Below are positions 7,622 to 16,208 of a stretch of DNA of 64,000 nt, piece after piece. Position numbers and translations under genes: made by a program. The stretch spans positions 186,001 to 250,000 of the forward strand of contig CAWDBV010000002.1 of NCBI GenBank assembly GCA_963800705.1, given 5' to 3'. The notes under the pieces are model-generated. The model saw only the letters and a list, made by a program, of their open reading frames with translations, was not told the origin of the DNA and ran no database searches. The first letter of the stretch is position 1; each line of letters starts with the position of its first letter. The DNA is from CAWDBV01 sp963800705 (GTDB taxonomy: Bacteria > Actinomycetota > Thermoleophilia > Solirubrobacterales > 70-9).

Positions 7622-8974
7622 TCAGGTCCCCGAGTGGCGACGGCGGATGCTCCTCATCAGCCGCGCCCACGCAGCCGGCAGGAGGCGATGCGGGCTGTAT
7701 CGCACCGCGTAGTCGTAAAGGCGGTGCGTGACGATCCGGTGCTTGGCGCGATGGAGGTGAGGCCAGACTCGAGCCAGGTAGACGATCCGGAGCCGTGAAA
7801 ACCCGTCGGCGGCGCGTTGAACGGGCGCCCGTACCGCGATCGCCGCAGCGGGCCTGCCGCTCGCCGGCTCTTCGCTCATCGTCGTCACGCGCTCGACCGT
7901 CCGGACGAGGGACTGGTAGCTGTATCTGCCACTCTCGATCACGTCGCGGTAGGCCCGCTCGGTGATTTCGCTGCGCAGCTGGTCCTGCTCGACCAACTCG
8001 AGGGCCCTGTCGAGGTCGGAGAGGTCGCGCTTCACCGGGATGTAGTGCTCCTCGGGCCGGAGGACTCCCTGGTAGTCGCCCTCGACCAGCACCTGGCAGG
8101 TCCTCGTTGCGCAGGCCTCGATATGCCGCGGGCCGATCGCGAAGTAGTCGAGGTTGCCGTCGAGGCCGGGGAAGCAGGCGGCCTCGATCTCGTCGAAGCC
8201 GGCGTCGGGATGCTGGGCCATGAACCGCTCGGTGCGGATCCTGATCTGGCCATCGGGATCGTGCATCCCGGCACCCCCCTCGCAGCCGACCGTGTACTTG
8301 CACGAGGCCAAGAACTGGAACCAGGAGTCACCGGTGAACACCTCCGAGTCCCGTGCCGAGACGTCAACCGTGAGCCCGTGGGCCGGCGCCATCTCCTCGG
8401 TTCGGCTGCCGACCTCGCCCTTGAGCAGAGCGTGGCGCCCGAGCCACGGCGCCCCCGGCCAGGCGCGGTAGCCGACATCGATCGGGCGCTCCTGCGTCCG
8501 CGCAACGATCCGGTCGATTCGCTTCCGGGTGTGATCGGAGAGATAACCGGGGAGGACCTGCGAGAGGCCGACGCGGTCGCGATCGACGCCGGCATAGATC
8601 TTCGACCGCGCCGACTCGCCCGCGAGCGTAAACACGTGGTCGATCTCGAACTCGTTGATGAACTCGGTGAGCAGGTTCGTCTTCATGAACTCGTCCTGGG
8701 GGAGCGCGACCCGAACCCGGCCGACGCCCCTGAGCGGTTCGGCGAGCTTCGTCCCGGCCTCGAACGTCCCCTCGCCCCATCGCTGCGAGAAGAAGCTCGT
8801 GTGGTAGACGACGGCGTCGAATTCGGCGCTTTGCATCCAGGTCGGCACCTTGCGCATCGCCAGGTTGAGGTAGATCTGGGCCCCGCGGCCGTAGCGGCGA
8901 AACGAGAACAGATGATCGACCGCGGTCGATCTCGGGCGATCCTGACTCAGCATGTAGACGTGCAGGATGTTCAC
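7622..8974 (-). CDS. Glycosyltransferase-like protein (C-terminal Glyco_trans_1-type domain)
   Basis: A 450-residue cytoplasmic protein. Its C-terminal half carries IGPRHIEACATRTCQVLVEG and YQGVLRPEEHYI, the arrangement found in CgeB/spore-protein-like glycosyltransferases, where an acidic residue after the helix binds the nucleotide sugar. The N-terminal half includes DAVVYHTSFFSQRW and RVALPQDEF. The GTG giving VNILHVYML is chosen as start because the paralog at 35948-37264 begins MNTLNVYSL; a TTG nine codons upstream would overlap the preceding gene. It lies 16 bases downstream of a damaged asnB gene. The same order, glycosyltransferase then asnB then epimerase, recurs at 35.9-42.6 kb. Confidence 0.8.
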   Translation of the reverse strand: MNILHVYMLSQDRPRSTAVDHLFSFRRYGRGAQIYLNLAMRKVPTWMQSAEFDAVVYHTSFFSQRWGEGTFEAGTKLAEPLRGVGRVRVALPQDEFMKTNLLTEFINEFEIDHVFTLAGESARSKIYAGVDRDRVGLSQVLPGYLSDHTRKRIDRIVARTQERPIDVGYRAWPGAPWLGRHALLKGEVGSRTEEMAPAHGLTVDVSARDSEVFTGDSWFQFLASCKYTVGCEGGAGMHDPDGQIRIRTERFMAQHPDAGFDEIEAACFPGLDGNLDYFAIGPRHIEACATRTCQVLVEGDYQGVLRPEEHYIPVKRDLSDLDRALELVEQDQLRSEITERAYRDVIESGRYSYQSLVRTVERVTTMSEEPASGRPAAAIAVRAPVQRAADGFSRLRIVYLARVWPHLHRAKHRIVTHRLYDYAVRYSPHRLLPAAWARLMRSIRRRHSGT

Positions 8975-8990
8975 GGGGTGACGACTTTGG

Positions 8991-10957
8991 TCAGGCCGCA
9001 AGCGGCGAGGCCTCGTCGGCCCAGAAGCTTCGCAGCCAGAGCTTCAGGCTGAGGATGCGCCAGAGCGTGTGCTCGTTCTCCTCGCCGCGACCGGCGCCGC
9101 CGAGCAGCGAGTCGAGGCCGCCGCGGTCGAACCAGCGCTCCTCCCACGGCGTGCGGTTCGCGAGCAGCGCGTCACGGTTCTGCTCGGCGAGCGCCCAGGT
9201 CGCGGTCGGCTCGGCGCGGAAGCCGATCTTGTCCTTGCGGGTGCGGATCGGCTCGGGCAGGATCCCCTTGAGCGCATCGCGGAGGACGCTCTTGGTTTTC
9301 ACGCCGTGCATCTTGTAGTCGCCCCGGAGGCTGAAGGCGAACTCGACCAGGCGGTGGTCCAGGAACGGAACGCGGGCCTCGATCGAGTGCGCCATCGAGT
9401 TGCGGTCCTCGAAGCGGAGCAGCGAGGGCAGGCCGTGATAGCCGGCGTGGGCCTCGAGCAGCTCGTTGATCGAGCCCCAGTAGTCGGTGAGCCAGTCCTC
9501 GGGAACGTAGCTGTCCTTGAGCTCCTCGGTGAGCAGCGGTCGCGACCGGGCCATCCGGCATCCCGGGCGGGGGCGTTGGAAGCTGCTCGCGGTCAAGCAG
9601 CTCGGGGTGACGCAGGTAGTGGATTGCCTCGCGGGTCGACATCACCGAAGACCCACTCAGGCGGCGGTACTTGCGGTTGAAGTTCGCGTAGGCGAGCGGC
9701 CGCTGCGCCTTCAGGAGCGAGATCCCGATCGAGGGGAAGTAACCGTGGTAGCCGCCGAGCACCTCGTCGGCACCCTGCCCGTCGAGCATCACCTTCAGCT
9801 TTGCCTTCTGCGCGGCGTCGAAGACGAACCACTGTGCGGCGATGCTCGTCGTCCCGAACGGCTCGTCCTGGAAGCGCACGATGTCGAGCAGCGCATCCTG
9901 GAACTGCTGATGTGAGGGGTGCACGTAGGTCATCTCGATCCCGGTCTTCGCGACCACCTCCTCCATGAAGCGGCGCTCGGAGACGCTCTCGTCGTCGGGG
10001 ATGTAGCCGAAGCCCTGGTGCGAGTAGTGCGGCACCTTGCCTTCGCGCCGCAGCTTGTCGGCGATGCAGACGATCCCCGAGGAGTCGAGCCCGCCGCTGA
10101 GGCAGGTCCCGACGGGGACGTCGCTGCGCAGGTGGACGCGCACTGATTCGGTGAAGCGCTCGGCGAACTCGGCCGCGGCCGCTCTGACGCGAGCCTTGAA
10201 GCTCTGCGCCGGGTAGCTCCAGTAGCGCTTCGGCTCTCCCATCGCCTCCGGCCGGCCGATCGGCACACTCGCGTGGTGGGCCGGCGGCAGCCGCCTGACG
10301 CCCTCGAAGAAGGTCTGGTCGCCCTCGTCGACGCGGGCGCTGAACAGGAACTTGCGCACCGCCGCCTCGTTCGGGGCCAGTTCGACCGAGGGGACGGCGG
10401 CGAGCGCCTTGATCTCTGAGGCGAAGTAGAGCGCGTCGCCGGCGAGCGTGTAGAAGAGCGGCTTGATGCCGAACCGGTCGACCGCGAGGAAAATGCTCTG
10501 CTTTCGCAGGTCGAGGATCGCCAGCGCCCACATCCCGACCATCCGCTCGAGGCACGCCGGCCCCCATTCCGCATAGGCGCCCAGGACGACTTCGGTGTCG
10601 CCGCTCGTCCGGAACTCGCGGCCGGCGCCCTCGAGCTCGGTCGCGCAGCTCGACGTAGTTGTAGAGCTCGCCGTTGTAGGCGATCGCGAGCTCGCCGGAG
10701 GGGTCGTGGAGCGGCTGGTCGCTCGCTTCGGTGAGGTCGATGATCGAGAGCCGGCGATGGGCAAAGCCGGCGTGAGCCGGGGGCCCGCCGGCCTCGGCTG
10801 TCGAGCTCAGAGCGCTCGAGGCGGCGCAGGCCGCTTCGTTGCCGAACAGCGTGTAGCCCTCGCCATCGGGCCCGCGATGGCGGATCGCATCGCCCATCGC
10901 CACCAGGTCTCGGGGGTCGATTCCCGACGCCGAGGCTGCGCCGGCGATGCCGCACAT
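8991..10957 (-). pseudogene. asnB: AsnB-type glutamine-dependent amidotransferase, two frameshifts
   Basis: The N-terminus MCGIAGAAS carries the class II glutaminase nucleophile Cys2, followed by RHRGPDGEG and AYNGELYNY. The frame then breaks near 10640-10646 and resumes with ELEGAGREFRTSGDTEVV. The synthetase domain has LSGGLDSSGI (PP-loop) and QGADEVLGGY. A second break near 9540-9545 precedes TEELKDSYVPEDWL and the terminal ARVPFLDHRLVEFA. Adding two bases at each break gives 656 residues, normal for the family. In polysaccharide loci such proteins usually amidate uronic acids rather than make asparagine. Two intact homologs are at 28371-30257 and 39619-41583. Confidence 0.85.
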
Positions 10958-10960
10958 CGG

Positions 10961-11903
10961 TTAGCGGACCTTCAGGTCCTCGGCCTTGAGGTGGGTGTAG
11001 GTCTCGCCGATTTCGTTTTCGCGGTACCACTCGACCGTCTTCGGGATGCCCTCCTCCATCTGGGTGGTGGGCTTCCAGCCGAAGTCCTCGACGGTGCGGC
11101 TCGGGTCGAGCAGCATGGTCGGCGCGTCGTCCTCGGGAGTGGGGCGTACCTCGACGTCCTCGTCGAGCTCGACTCCCATCGCCTCGACGACGAGGTCGAA
11201 CATGTCCTTGACCGGCCGGTCGGTGCCGGAGCTGACGTGGTAGGGGCCGCTGCCGGTGCCCTTGATTCCCATCATGAACAGGTCGACGAGGTCGTCGACG
11301 TACATCTGGTCGCGGCGCGACTCGGTGACGAAGACCGGCTTGCCCTCCGAGAGCCGCTTGTAGAAGGTCGGCGCCGGCCCCGAGATGTTGCGCGGCCCGT
11401 AGATGTTGGCGATCCGGAAGGTGACGTAGTCGAGCCCCGACATGGCGACGAAGTGCTCGCCGGTCGTCTTGGTGATCGCGTAGCTCGACCCACCGGGCTG
11501 CGGGATGGTTGAGCGTGATCGGGTGCTCGTTGTGGTGGATCCCGTAGGAGAGCCCGGTCGTGAAGTAGATGATGCGATCGACGTCAACCTCCTGCGAGGC
11601 GCGGATCACGTTCACGGTCCCCATCCCGTTCACGGTCACGTCGTTCTCCCAGGCATCACCGTCGGCGTAAGAGGCCGCCGCGTGCAGGACGACATCGGGC
11701 TCGAAGCGCTTGAAGGTCTCGTCGACCAGCTCGGTGTCGGTGATCGAGCCCTCGACGATCTCGAGGCCCTCCTGCTCGGAGAGGTTGTCGCGGCGCCCGG
11801 TCTCGTAGTTGTCGAGCACGAGCACCTCGTTGCCTTCCGACAGCAGCCTGTCGGCGGTGTGGGAGCCCAGGAACCCGCTGCCGCCTGTGATCAGTGCCTT
11901 CAT
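10961..11903 (-). pseudogene. NAD-dependent epimerase/dehydratase, one frameshift
   Basis: An extended SDR with MKALITGGSGFLGSH at the N-terminus and HAAASYADGDAWENDV. The frame breaks near 11498-11504, just before the catalytic SSYAITK (Tyr/Lys). The second part includes IANIYGPRNISGP and the C-terminal YRENEIGETYTHLKAEDL. Restoring two bases gives 314 residues. It aligns along its full length with the intact 317-residue protein at 41627-42580, which reads SSYAISK at the same point. Start ATG at 11903, 10 bases after a TAGCCT box. Its stop is 3 bases before the start of the amidotransferase gene. Confidence 0.85.
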
Positions 11904-11913
11904 CAGCGACGAG

Positions 11914-11919
11914 AGGCTA
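11914..11919 (-). promoter_or_regulatory. Putative -10 box (TAGCCT) of the epimerase-asnB-glycosyltransferase group
   Basis: TAGCCT on the minus strand is exactly 10 bases before the ATG at 11903. The paralogous epimerase at 42580 has the identical box at the identical distance, which supports function. Confidence 0.5.
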
Positions 11920-13016
11920 GCGTGATGGGGGTGGATCGGGGATCTCGACGATCCCCTCGAGGTTTGCGGCGGCAATACGGCGTGGGTCGTGGTGGCGCTC
12001 GACGAAACGACGCCCCGCAGCGCCGAGCTCGAGCCGTCGCCCCGGGTCCTCGACCAATGCCCGAATGTCGTCGGCCAGCGTGGTCACGTCTGTACGCACG
12101 ATCGGCAGCTCTGGGGTGATCGCCGTCGTCCACGGCTCCTCGTCGAGGACCCGGCAGAGCACCGGCCGCGCCGCGGCCATCATCTCGACTGCGACCCCGC
12201 CGTACCAGCCGAAATGGAGCTGGTCGATGCCGATGTCGGCGGCGGTATATCGCTGCAGCGCCTCGCTGTGCTGGACGCCTTCGACGAGGTCGAGCCGCAC
12301 CGGCACCCCTTCTGCGCGGAGGCCATCGACCGCGGTGATGATGTACTCGGTTCCCTTCTGCGCCCGGTTCGAGGGCGCGTGAACGACGACGACCTCATCG
12401 CCGCCGGGCGGCGGCACCGGCTCGATCGTGCGCGGGTCGAGGTGGGCGTAGGGACGGAACTCTCCCCCGGCAGCCACTGCTTCAGGTCGGGCGGCAGGTA
12501 GAAGACGCGGTCTGCGTAGCGCAGCATTGCGTCGCGGCGCTGGTCCTGGAGGATCTTGATCTGCTCGAGGTCGGTCTCGGTGTAGTTGACAACGGGGTTG
12601 GCTTCCGGAGGCCGGGCGTCGTCGCCCTGAAACGTCACCAGGATCGTCTTTCCCGCCTCCTTCAGCCTCGGGAGCTCGGTGTGCAGCTTCAGCTCCTCGT
12701 CCAGCACCTGCATGATCGTCTGTCCGAAGTTGAAGTGAAAGACGTCGTAGCGGTTGACCAGCTTCTCGGTCGCCTCCCGGACGATGCCCGGGTACTCGGG
12801 GCGCCCGTGGATGGCGGCGGGAATCTGGAGGTCGATGTCGGCGGGGTATCCATACGGATGCTGCTCGAGGACGAGCACGTCGCTGACCAGGCCGAGCTCG
12901 CGCTCGGCGCGCGAGAGGCCGCCCGGGTGCCCGCCGACGTTCCAGGGCGCGTGCAGGATCCGGGCCGGGCGTCCCAGCAGGCGTCGGATCAGCGGCAGCC
13001 GTGCCGGGCTCGACAC
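11917..13016 (-). pseudogene. Glycosyltransferase (GT4-like), one frameshift
   Basis: The N-terminal domain begins at a GTG (13016) and includes LHAPWNVGGHPGGLSRAERE and VFHFNFGQTIMQ. The frame breaks at a run of five G (minus strand) near 12463-12468. Adding one G gives the smooth reading LKQWLPGGEFRPYAH and a 366-residue protein. The second domain has VVHAPSNRAQKGTEYI and FGWYGGVAVEMMAAARPVLC, the GT4-style donor-binding region. This is one of only two single-base lesions among the eleven in the window, and its homopolymer position is a classic sequencing-error site. The stop lies 13 bases before the epimerase gene. Confidence 0.8.
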
Positions 13017-13026
13017 AGAACGTGTC

Positions 13027-14004
13027 TCAGCCGGCTGAGACCGGTGCGACCTCGGTGAGGCCGTCGTCCCGCTCGGTGTACTCGCGCCTGCACCTGCGGC
13101 AGGTCGCCTTGCCGCCCGAGGGCTCGAGCTTGGTCCGGCAGACGCACATCCAGCCCTGCTGCTTCGCGGGCGAGCCGTAGACGAGGCCGTGATCGGGGAT
13201 GTCGCGGACGAGCACCGAGCCGATACCGGCGTAGGAGTAGCGGCCGAGGATGAGACCCTGCAGCGCGCAGGTCTGCGGCCCGAGCCAAAAGCCCTCTTCG
13301 GCGACGATCGTGCCGATCTCCGCGCAGGCGGCGACGAGGCCGCGCTCGCCGAGGGCCGCCGAATGGCCGACGTGAACGAGGTTGTCGATCCGCGTTTCCG
13401 ACCCGATCTCGGTGAAGCCGCCGAACATCCCCCTATCGACGCAGGTCTGCGACCCGATCTGGACGTCGTCTCCGATCCAGACGCCGCCCATGTGAGGGAC
13501 CATCGTTTGCCTGCCGTCGACCATCGTGGCCAGGAACCCGTCACCGCCGACCGTCGCGTTCGGTTTCACCGTGACGCGGTCGCCGAGGCGGCTGTTGGGA
13601 AGGATGACGGCGTGGTCCATGATCACGCAGTCGTCGCCGAGCTGGACTCCCTCGTGGACGACGGCCGTCGAGGCGATCTCGACGCCGGTCCCGCGCCCGG
13701 AACCCAGCTGCTCCCACTCCGCATCGCGCGCCGCGTCCAAGAAGATCGAATAAAAGACCTCGGCAGGGTCGTGGTCTGTGATCAGCAGCGAGTGGTCGCC
13801 GAGCGTCTCGGCGTCGCGCTCGCCGACCACACAGGCGGCGATCCCGACGCGGTCGAGCTCGGGCGCGAGGGCCGGGTCCACGATCCAGGTCAACATGCGG
13901 TCGGTGTTCGGGGATCGGGTGTTGAGCGCCCCGAAGGTGACGATCTCGAGGTCGGGCCCGCGGAGCTCGAGCCCGAGGCGCTCGGCGAGCTCGCGGAGCC
14001 TCAT
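13027..14004 (-). CDS. LpxD-like acyltransferase with C-terminal zinc ribbon
   Basis: A 325-residue protein. An N-terminal LpxD-type domain (1-100) is followed by hexapeptide repeats (about 105-280), with TCVDRGMFGG and DNLVHVGHSA; the His at 214 takes the place of the LpxD catalytic base. After the helix comes GWMCVCRTKL and CRRCRREY, a CxC...CxxC ribbon (Cys 287, 289, 302, 305) that LpxD lacks. It likely N- or O-acylates a nucleotide sugar, with the ribbon in a structural or oligomer role. ATG at 14004 is preferred because MRLRELAERLG matches the family N-terminus; ATG at 14016 is possible. It precedes the damaged glycosyltransferase by 10 bases. Confidence 0.85.
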   Translation of the reverse strand: MRLRELAERLGLELRGPDLEIVTFGALNTRSPNTDRMLTWIVDPALAPELDRVGIAACVVGERDAETLGDHSLLITDHDPAEVFYSIFLDAARDAEWEQLGSGRGTGVEIASTAVVHEGVQLGDDCVIMDHAVILPNSRLGDRVTVKPNATVGGDGFLATMVDGRQTMVPHMGGVWIGDDVQIGSQTCVDRGMFGGFTEIGSETRIDNLVHVGHSAALGERGLVAACAEIGTIVAEEGFWLGPQTCALQGLILGRYSYAGIGSVLVRDIPDHGLVYGSPAKQQGWMCVCRTKLEPSGGKATCRRCRREYTERDDGLTEVAPVSAG

Positions 14005-14111
14005 CGGGCCGCGCATGACGATGTCCGGCGATGCGGTCAAGACCAAGGATTATGGGCGCACCCGCCCAGCTACGCTGCCCGGCTCGGGCGAGTGCGTCAC
14101 CCTCGAGTCTC

Positions 14112-14117
14112 TATTCT
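14112..14117 (+). promoter_or_regulatory. Putative -10 box (TATTCT) before the epimerase at 14128
   Basis: TATTCT ends 10 bases before the ATG at 14128, in the 120-base divergent region between two operons. It is the closest match to the consensus TATAAT in the window. Confidence 0.5.
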
Positions 14118-14127
14118 GAGCGCAGCG

Positions 14128-15129
14128 ATGGACCTGAAGGGAAAGAAGCTGGCCGTGATCGGCGGCGGGGGCCTGATCGGCTCGCATACGGTCGATGCCC
14201 TGGTGCGCGAGGACGCCGCCGAGATCGTCGTCTACGACAACTTCAGCCGCGGCACGCACGAGAACCTCGCCGAGGCGCTCAAGGACGAGCGCGTCTCGAT
14301 CTACCCGAACGGCGGCGACATCACCCGCACCGATCTGCTGAATGCCGCGCTCGAGGGTGCCGACGGCGTCTTCCACTTCGCGGCCCTGTGGCTGCTGCAC
14401 TGCTACCAGTACCCCCGCTCGGCGTTCGAGGTCAACATCGGCGGCACCTTCAACGTGCTCGAGGCCTGCGTCGCGAACGACGTCAAGCGGCTCGTCTTTT
14501 CCTCCTCGGCCTCTGTCTACGGCGACGCCGTCGAGGAGCCGATGACCGAAGACCACCCGTTCAACTTTGAGAACTTCTACGGTGCCACCAAGGTCGCGGG
14601 CGAGGCGATGTGCCGTGCCTACTTCCAGCGCTACGAACTGCCGGTCGTCGGGCTCCGTTACATGAACGTCTACGGGCCGCGCCAGGACTACCGCGGCGCC
14701 TACATCGCGGTGATCATGAAGATGCTCGACTCGATCGACCGTGGCGAGCCGCTGACGATATTCGGCGACGGCAGCCAGGCATATGACTTCGTCTACGTGG
14801 GCGACTGCGCGGCAGCCAACGTCTGCGCGATGAAGGCCGACGCCGTCGACGGCTTCTACAACGCCGGCATGGGGACGCGGACGACGGTCAAGGAGCTCGC
14901 CGAGCTGATCCTCGAGATCACGGGCTCCGATGTCGGGATCGAATACGAGCCCGCCGGCCTCACCTTCGTCAAGAACCGGATCGGCAGCACCGAGCTCGCC
15001 GAGAAGGAGATCGGCTTTCGGGCCGAGGTCGAGCTCGAGGACGGGCTTCGCGAGCTGATCGAGTGGCGGCGCACCCACCAGGAGGAGCTCGGCGAGCGGC
15101 GGGAGGCCGTTGAAACGACAGGCGGTTGA
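14128..15129 (+). CDS. NAD-dependent epimerase/dehydratase (extended SDR)
   Basis: A 333-residue extended SDR. IGGGGLIGSH at residues 11-20 binds NAD, SSSASVYGD (126-133) supplies the catalytic Ser, and YGATK (151-155) is the Tyr/Lys pair. The tail resembles UDP-glucose 4-epimerases and UDP-glucuronate decarboxylases; substrate unknown. ATG at 14128 is chosen because the conserved Rossmann strand follows and a promoter-like TATTCT precedes. First gene of a rightward group of five that runs to 19193. The methyltransferase downstream overlaps its end by 20 bases. Confidence 0.87.
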   Translation: MDLKGKKLAVIGGGGLIGSHTVDALVREDAAEIVVYDNFSRGTHENLAEALKDERVSIYPNGGDITRTDLLNAALEGADGVFHFAALWLLHCYQYPRSAFEVNIGGTFNVLEACVANDVKRLVFSSSASVYGDAVEEPMTEDHPFNFENFYGATKVAGEAMCRAYFQRYELPVVGLRYMNVYGPRQDYRGAYIAVIMKMLDSIDRGEPLTIFGDGSQAYDFVYVGDCAAANVCAMKADAVDGFYNAGMGTRTTVKELAELILEITGSDVGIEYEPAGLTFVKNRIGSTELAEKEIGFRAEVELEDGLRELIEWRRTHQEELGERREAVETTGG

Positions 15130-16165
15130 GGCGCTCGCGTGCCCGCACGACGGCGGGCCGCTGAAGCTGGAGGGCGTCGAGGGGGACGGCGACGTCGAAA
15201 CGGGGACGCTGGCCTGCCAGGCCGGCCACTCGTTCGAGATATCCGGCGGTGTGCCGAGGCTGGCCCCGGGCTCCGGCGGCGGCGATGATCAGGCGGGCAC
15301 CTTCGACAGCTTCTCGGCGAAGTGGAACTTCGTCAGCCCCGATGAGCTCGAGCAACGTTTCGCCCAGCAGTACGAGTGGTATGTCGAGCGCTTCGGATTC
15401 GGGGACGAGGCCGGTCTGGGCGAATTCCTCGTCGGCCGCGAAGCGGTGCTCGAGGCCGGCACCGGTCTCGGCGGCGACGCGGCGCGGTTCGCGAAGCTCG
15501 CCCCCGATGCGCGGGTCTACGGCCTTGACCTCAGCGAAGGCGTGGTGATCGCCGAGCGGCATTTCGGCGGCCCCAACGGGCCCGGCAACCTCAGTTACGT
15601 ACAGGGCGACATCCTCGAGCTGCCGTTCGCCGAAGAGAGCTTCGACTTCGTTTCATCCGACCAGGTCATCCACCACACGCCCGATGCGGCGCGAGCATTC
15701 GCGGAACTGGCCAAGAGGCTGCGTCCCGGCGGACACCTCGCCGTTTACGTCTACGTCGAGAAGGCTCTTCTCCGGGAGATGGCCGACACCGAGATCCGCA
15801 AGCGGACGACCCAGATGTCGGTCGCGGACTGCATGGAGTTCAGCGCCCAGATGACCGAGCTCGGCCGCGAGCTCTCGCGGCTCGACGCCAAGGTAAAGCT
15901 CGAGAAGGGTGTGCCGCTGCTCGGCATCGAGCCCGGCGAGCACGATGTGCAGCGGCTCATCTATTGGACCTTCCTGAAGTGCTTCTGGAACGAGGACTTC
16001 TCCGAGCGGCTCAACACCCTCGTCAACTTCGACTGGTACCACCCGCCCTACGCCTCCCGTCACACGGAGGATGAGGTGAGGGGCTGGTGCGGCGATGCCG
16101 GCCTCGAGGTCGAGCATCTCGACCGCGCCGAGAGCGGCATAAGCGTGCTGGCTCGACGCAAATAA
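15110..16165 (+). CDS. SAM-dependent methyltransferase with N-terminal zinc-ribbon-like segment
   Basis: A 351-residue class I methyltransferase. Residues 11-40 contain CPHDGG and CQAGH, a Trm112-like metal-binding stub. SAM motif I is VLEAGTGLGGDAARF (113-127), then GLDLSEG and DILELPFAEESFDFV. It resembles the frameshifted protein at 6388-7570. It probably methylates a sugar or lipid-linked glycan intermediate. It starts at TTG, overlapping the epimerase gene by 20 bases; no alternative start would keep the zinc segment. Confidence 0.83.
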   Translation: MKRQAVEALACPHDGGPLKLEGVEGDGDVETGTLACQAGHSFEISGGVPRLAPGSGGGDDQAGTFDSFSAKWNFVSPDELEQRFAQQYEWYVERFGFGDEAGLGEFLVGREAVLEAGTGLGGDAARFAKLAPDARVYGLDLSEGVVIAERHFGGPNGPGNLSYVQGDILELPFAEESFDFVSSDQVIHHTPDAARAFAELAKRLRPGGHLAVYVYVEKALLREMADTEIRKRTTQMSVADCMEFSAQMTELGRELSRLDAKVKLEKGVPLLGIEPGEHDVQRLIYWTFLKCFWNEDFSERLNTLVNFDWYHPPYASRHTEDEVRGWCGDAGLEVEHLDRAESGISVLARRK

Positions 16166-16208
16166 TGGGTAGAGGGGCTGGGCGGCGCGGCGCAGTAGCC
16201 TCAAAGGC

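Noticed and set aside
9930..11975. A single very long leftward frame spanning epimerase and asnB
   Set aside because: Only its first 150 residues are real epimerase; the rest is out-of-frame reading after the break near 11500.
3550..14004. LpxD homologs as proof of lipid A and an outer membrane
   Set aside because: No other lipid A gene is present, and LpxD-like helices are used for other amino sugars. The LCP protein and general style favour a monoderm.
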